Shown piece after piece: positions 27,801-30,277 of a stretch of DNA of 30,277 bases. A model generated the notes under the pieces. The model was not told the DNA's origin and ran no database searches. It saw nothing but the letters and a program-made list of their open reading frames with translations. The DNA lies in NCBI GenBank assembly GCA_944386335.1, contig CALXAQ010000144.1, positions 1-30,277 on the forward strand. The letters are read 5' to 3'. The DNA comes from an uncultured Clostridia bacterium (lineage in GTDB: Bacteria > Bacillota > Clostridia > TANB77 > CAG-508). Both the position numbers and the translations under genes were made by a program. Position 1 is the first letter of the stretch. Every line of letters begins with the position of its first letter.

Positions 27801-30008
27801 ACATACGAAGTAAATAAGACAACAGATGCAAATGGAGAGAACTGGATTATTCTAGATGAAGAATTAGAAAGTGGAGCAGCAATAGGAGTAGGAAAAGAAA
27901 ATATAGCAGAAATCAATAGATACTCTACCATCTATGCAGATGGGACACAAGTTCCAAATGTGGGAGAAGTAGGAGGATTACCAGCAGGATTAATAGATAA
28001 AGATTCTAATCCAGGAAACGTAGAAGATACAGGAATAGGAAAAGACACAGGTATCAATGATGCTGTATATGAAAGATTTGAAGATGATAGTGATAAAGCA
28101 CCAAACATCAGAATAATTCTATACAGAGATGATGAAGAAAACAGAGTTATCCAAGGAACAGTATGGGAAGATGAAAGAAATGTAAATGACAATAGCATTA
28201 ATAGAGGAACAACAGCAACAGGAGATGGAATAAGAGACGAAGATGAAACAAAGATAAATGGTGTAACAGTACAACTAGTAGAGATAATGGATAATGGAAC
28301 AGAATTTGTATGGAGAGAATATGGAGATCATAGTCAAGACTATACAAAACCAATAGAGACAATAGGAAAAGGAACAGGAAGTGGAACACAGGAAGAAGAA
28401 ACACCAATTATCAATGTAGCAAACTTAGTAGAGAACTATAAGTTTACAGGAGACTATACAGGTCAATATGTGTTTAAATCATTTATGCCAGGAAATTATG
28501 TGATAAGATATATCTATGGAGATACCATAAGAACAGTACTAGTAAATGATACATCAACAAGTGAAGAGGCAAAGAGTATTAGTAATGTATATGGAGAGAA
28601 AGGATTAAATGCAAAATCCTATAATGGACAAGACTATAAATCAACAACATATCAAGCAGGATTAGGAACCTATAATGGAAATAATACACATGCAGGATAT
28701 GTATATGATATTGCAAAATCAGATGCAACAGCAGTAGTATCAGATGCTAAAGATTTAAAAACATTAGAGAATATACGTACTACAATGTCACAACTAAATA
28801 GTAGAGCAGAAGTAATAGATTATTCTAATGAGAATTTAATAAATCATATAGCAGAGGTATTAGCATCTTATAGAGAACAACCAAGCTATAACGGAGTGGC
28901 ATATAACCAAACTCAAGTACAGTCTCTAGTACAAGAACTAATGGACAAAACAAAAATGACAGCAGAAACAGGAACTATGAATATAGAGTTTGAATATAAC
29001 ACAGCAATTACAGGAGATAATAGCAATAATAATCAAACAAGATATGTAGTAGCGAATGTAGACTTAGGATTAGAGGAAAGACCAAAAGCGCAGCTTGCTA
29101 TAGAAAAAGAAGTAACAAACGTAAAATTAACACTAGCTAATGGAACTGTACTATTTGATGCAGAGACAACAGCATCTAATGTACTATGGCAAGACCACAA
29201 AAATTATCAAGCAGGATATAAAGATGGATTATTAGATGGAAGTAAATTTAGTACAATTACTGCTATAAGAAACTTAAATTCAACAAAATTTGGATTAATA
29301 CAACTAACAATGGATGAAGAACTAATGCATGGAGCAACGATAAGGATAAGTTATCAGATAACCGTAAGAAATGTAGGAGAAGCAGATTATAACGATGATA
29401 ATTTCTATTATACAGGAGTAGCTTCTAATACAGATAGTATTGTAAAAACAACAGCAAATCAAGTAATAGACTATATAGCAAACAATTTACAATTCTATGT
29501 AGCAGATAATAGCAGTTGGCAAGTAATTTCACAAGATGACTTATTAAATAATGGATTAGTAAATACTGCATTAAAAGATAATATAGCACAATATAATACA
29601 ATAATTACAACAACAGATAATGCTAATATAGCAAAAACAGCATTAGTACCAACAATATATAAAGATAAGATAGATAATAACGCACAAGATAGTGTATCAG
29701 ATCCATTAGTACTAACTCAGTTAATTACAGCAGAAAATGATACAGATGACTTAACTTATAGAAATATAGTAGAGATAGTAAGAACAAGTAATACAGTAGG
29801 AAGAAAGAGTGAATATTCCGTAGTAGGAAATCAAGACCCAAGTAAAGAGCCACAAGAGATGGATAGTGATAGATCGGAGACAGTAAGAATATTACCACCA
29901 TTTGGAGATACAGGAATCTATTACATCATAGCAATTACTACTCTAGCAGCTGTAGGAATTATTGTAATAGGAGTTATCTTTATCAAGAAAAAAGTGCTTA
30001 AAAAATAA
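24864..30008 (+). CDS. Giant surface protein with candidate thioester head and SdrD B/DUF11 stalk
   Basis: 1714 residues; ATG after GGGAGAAGG. Residues 1-31 form a signal peptide (VFA cleavage site). Residues about 32-310 include LCGDQGKAI (Cys82) and DIQTAFWMLVDPEG (Gln274), resembling the Cys and TQxA-type Gln contexts of Gram-positive thioester domains. Residues about 310-560 are an unassigned beta region with a Cys/His-rich patch (HVHNGDENDNCTDACYD). A Pro-rich linker (KPPAGETPPPDSPPT) leads to an SdrD B-like domain near 585 (GGKVWVDKDGG), a DUF11-like region, a second SdrD B-like domain near 1096 (IQGTVWEDERN) and a terminal DUF11-like domain. The C-terminus is LPPFGDTG (ending Gly1684), a hydrophobic helix and KKKVLKK. 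A likely adhesin, second gene of the operon. The thioester call is inference from motif context. Confidence 0.8.
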   Translation: MKKSIKWLASIGIIGIMSIAMSFIFSSKVFAWMPPTLAANNPTTGVFPQVYLSNRTITLGEDRWNYLVEQWQAEITGGNILCGDQGKAIRSGRFDPTIYYADDLMTYNEWITMREAEFHKEVLGKYQGKHNLSISTEIIENVPNLVKDKGAYILWNGGQFGGPEALMYIRQSARNAMSKIHAMLAGEEKPTDYEVTINPVNTYQEWNGDPNLGPQVGVMETSDRAGNGYEIVETGTYSSTAGGKDAQVAYVLSIMEDVYGAGEPAKKYTEEDIQTAFWMLVDPEGIGSLKQEKLTANGIELYEKSEEYARFLEETSGGYESKVDTSDAQIIVNQNSKEYIVGPFVATYPDYEDISYIKSMYITNGSTDLVVDEQRQDFEIICKGAETPVPGSNGITKVYPKSGEPFFIKFSAAQLNYPNKVELYIQTEHIAECSVNYETYDSKMSVYRYIGYTETAGEYVMTSGMVNITKNLYWEEWEVVKEGYHVHNGDENDNCTDACYDVPDQYDWVGHRGTETTVGRVYQPFVKMDEQPETHETAQPTPCTTGGYVTFETNVAVGGVVGKPPAGETPPPDSPPTIYLTFELGGKVWVDKDGGKESIGDSHYGSGDTPMSGVPVYLYRQDGTLIATTTTDGNGEYLFKDLNAMYKYYVKFRYNAQYYEPVEYVSPYNGNWANNSNGTDVRDERLDINARFQTISATPDNYTRPDGSTNRTFTRDELESAGAIDQFGNLTGGSGDQGEYVVDCQLESYTGNGGIDCYPVENIFVIDYMQNQLSKTIINAAPIYEKILHINQGYKERQEVDLALKKDVEKATLEINGKTHVYEYDKRSEANDPNYDATFDIGVRISDGYYSTEYSRELYKSDYAYKVSQYGENYAEYGKDKEDELKIFVTYKLTVRNQSMSIRGRIDEIVDYFDEDYTFVPERSYIEWSDGSTNNNAEIFSVGSSKLGSTPGDIGGYNKVYVTGGDRYLNSGEKVTYYLTYEVNKTTDANGENWIILDEELESGAAIGVGKENIAEINRYSTIYADGTQVPNVGEVGGLPAGLIDKDSNPGNVEDTGIGKDTGINDAVYERFEDDSDKAPNIRIILYRDDEENRVIQGTVWEDERNVNDNSINRGTTATGDGIRDEDETKINGVTVQLVEIMDNGTEFVWREYGDHSQDYTKPIETIGKGTGSGTQEEETPIINVANLVENYKFTGDYTGQYVFKSFMPGNYVIRYIYGDTIRTVLVNDTSTSEEAKSISNVYGEKGLNAKSYNGQDYKSTTYQAGLGTYNGNNTHAGYVYDIAKSDATAVVSDAKDLKTLENIRTTMSQLNSRAEVIDYSNENLINHIAEVLASYREQPSYNGVAYNQTQVQSLVQELMDKTKMTAETGTMNIEFEYNTAITGDNSNNNQTRYVVANVDLGLEERPKAQLAIEKEVTNVKLTLANGTVLFDAETTASNVLWQDHKNYQAGYKDGLLDGSKFSTITAIRNLNSTKFGLIQLTMDEELMHGATIRISYQITVRNVGEADYNDDNFYYTGVASNTDSIVKTTANQVIDYIANNLQFYVADNSSWQVISQDDLLNNGLVNTALKDNIAQYNTIITTTDNANIAKTALVPTIYKDKIDNNAQDSVSDPLVLTQLITAENDTDDLTYRNIVEIVRTSNTVGRKSEYSVVGNQDPSKEPQEMDSDRSETVRILPPFGDTGIYYIIAITTLAAVGIIVIGVIFIKKKVLKK

Positions 30009-30020
30009 TCCATAGAAAGG

Positions 30021-30057
30021 AAAAAGAACTTTAGACATATTCTAAGGTTCTTTTTTT
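30021..30057 (+). terminator. Intrinsic terminator after the surface protein operon
   Basis: The 15-base arm at 30021-30035 pairs with 30041-30055 with one G-U pair, loop CATAT, ending in seven T residues. Confidence 0.85.
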
Positions 30058-30145
30058 AGTGCAATAGGCATGCGGTAAACTAACTAGTAAAAATTTAGAG
30101 CAAAGGCACATAGGATATGCGTCGTAAGATAGAAGAGAAGAAGGT

Positions 30146-30265
30146 ATGTATCAGAATTTTGGTTCATGTACAAAACTAGATAAAATATATTCTATAACGG
30201 ACAAATACTTTTTAGTAAGTCCGCTAAAATGGACGATAAATGAAAAATCTTTATATAAAGGGTAA
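30146..30265 (+). CDS. Possible 39-residue small ORF
   Basis: ATG at 30146 runs to TAA at 30263-30265 and encodes MYQNFGSCTKLDKIYSITDK followed by 19 more residues. A purine-rich GAAGAAGG lies directly upstream, rather close to the ATG. There is no recognised family or membrane segment. The DNA also contains a CGGAC/GTCCG hairpin, so it may instead be the leader of a gene beyond the window. Weak evidence. Confidence 0.2.
   Translation: MYQNFGSCTKLDKIYSITDKYFLVSPLKWTINEKSLYKG
30198..30234 (+). other. Hairpin with competing pairings near the window end
   Basis: CGGAC (30198-30202) pairs with GTCCG (30219-30223), with an inner TACT/AGTA stem around TTTT. The same GTCC can instead pair with GGAC at 30231-30234. 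Such alternatives occur in attenuators, but the downstream gene is outside the window. Confidence 0.3.
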
Positions 30266-30277
30266 TAAAAATAATTT

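Noticed and set aside
27232..27831. Long minus-strand ORF of about 199 codons inside the last surface gene
   Set aside because: It is Leu/His/Ser/Tyr-rich low-quality sequence, the antisense shadow of an A/G-rich coding strand. The other minus-strand ORFs inside the giant genes are the same.
30090..30160. GCAAAGGCACATAGGATATGCGTC region as a riboswitch
   Set aside because: Only short fragments resemble known aptamers, and no consistent set of conserved stems could be drawn.

Overview
The window is about 30 kb of very AT-rich, low-GC Gram-positive DNA. Several things point to a rod-shaped, endospore-forming member of the Clostridia: the gene order DUF4321-radC-mreB-mreC-mreD-mrdA(PBP2)-minC, two small CotF-like spore coat genes, a MecA-type ClpC adaptor, strong GGAGG-type ribosome binding sites, and Sigma-A promoters of the TTGAAA-17-TATAAT kind. 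The species cannot be named from the sequence. Nearly all genes lie on the + strand. The exceptions are mecA and a pair of small genes between minC and the second surface locus.

Layout. 1-116 is the tail of a low-molecular-weight protein tyrosine/arginine phosphatase gene. 171-2483 encodes PcrA helicase. 2801-9166 encodes a 2121-residue secreted surface protein with a Cys-rich head, four Listeria/Bacteroides-type repeats and about twelve Cna B-like domains. 9255-9701 holds two spore coat genes. 10025-11026 is a membrane-anchored M23 endopeptidase. 11062-11682 (minus) is MecA. 11952-18284 is the cell-shape and division operon: DUF4321, RadC, a frameshifted mreB, MreC, MreD, PBP2 and MinC. 18285-18521 is an unusual intergenic stretch rich in inverted repeats. 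18522-19361 (minus) holds two uncharacterised small genes. 19763-30008 is a two-gene operon of giant surface proteins (1693 and 1714 residues).

How the parts fit. The elongasome block (MreB, MreC, MreD, PBP2) builds the lateral wall, the M23 enzyme is a likely wall remodeller, and MinC places the septum. The three giant exported proteins share one design: signal peptide, a long head region, repeated prealbumin-like or DUF11-like stalk domains, then a C-terminal TG-hydrophobic-basic tail. That suggests wall- or membrane-anchored fibrils. The 1714-residue protein also has a Cys/Gln pair in contexts resembling the internal thioester domains of Gram-positive covalent adhesins. The promoters of the two surface loci share sequence blocks, so they are probably co-regulated.

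Most notable points: a single-base frameshift in mreB; three non-canonical sorting tails; a possible thioester adhesin; Glu-to-Gln changes in some Cna B repeats; repeated CGTAAATA motifs upstream of the surface genes; and a 45-base near-perfect palindrome followed by compositionally odd DNA after minC, where minD would be expected.
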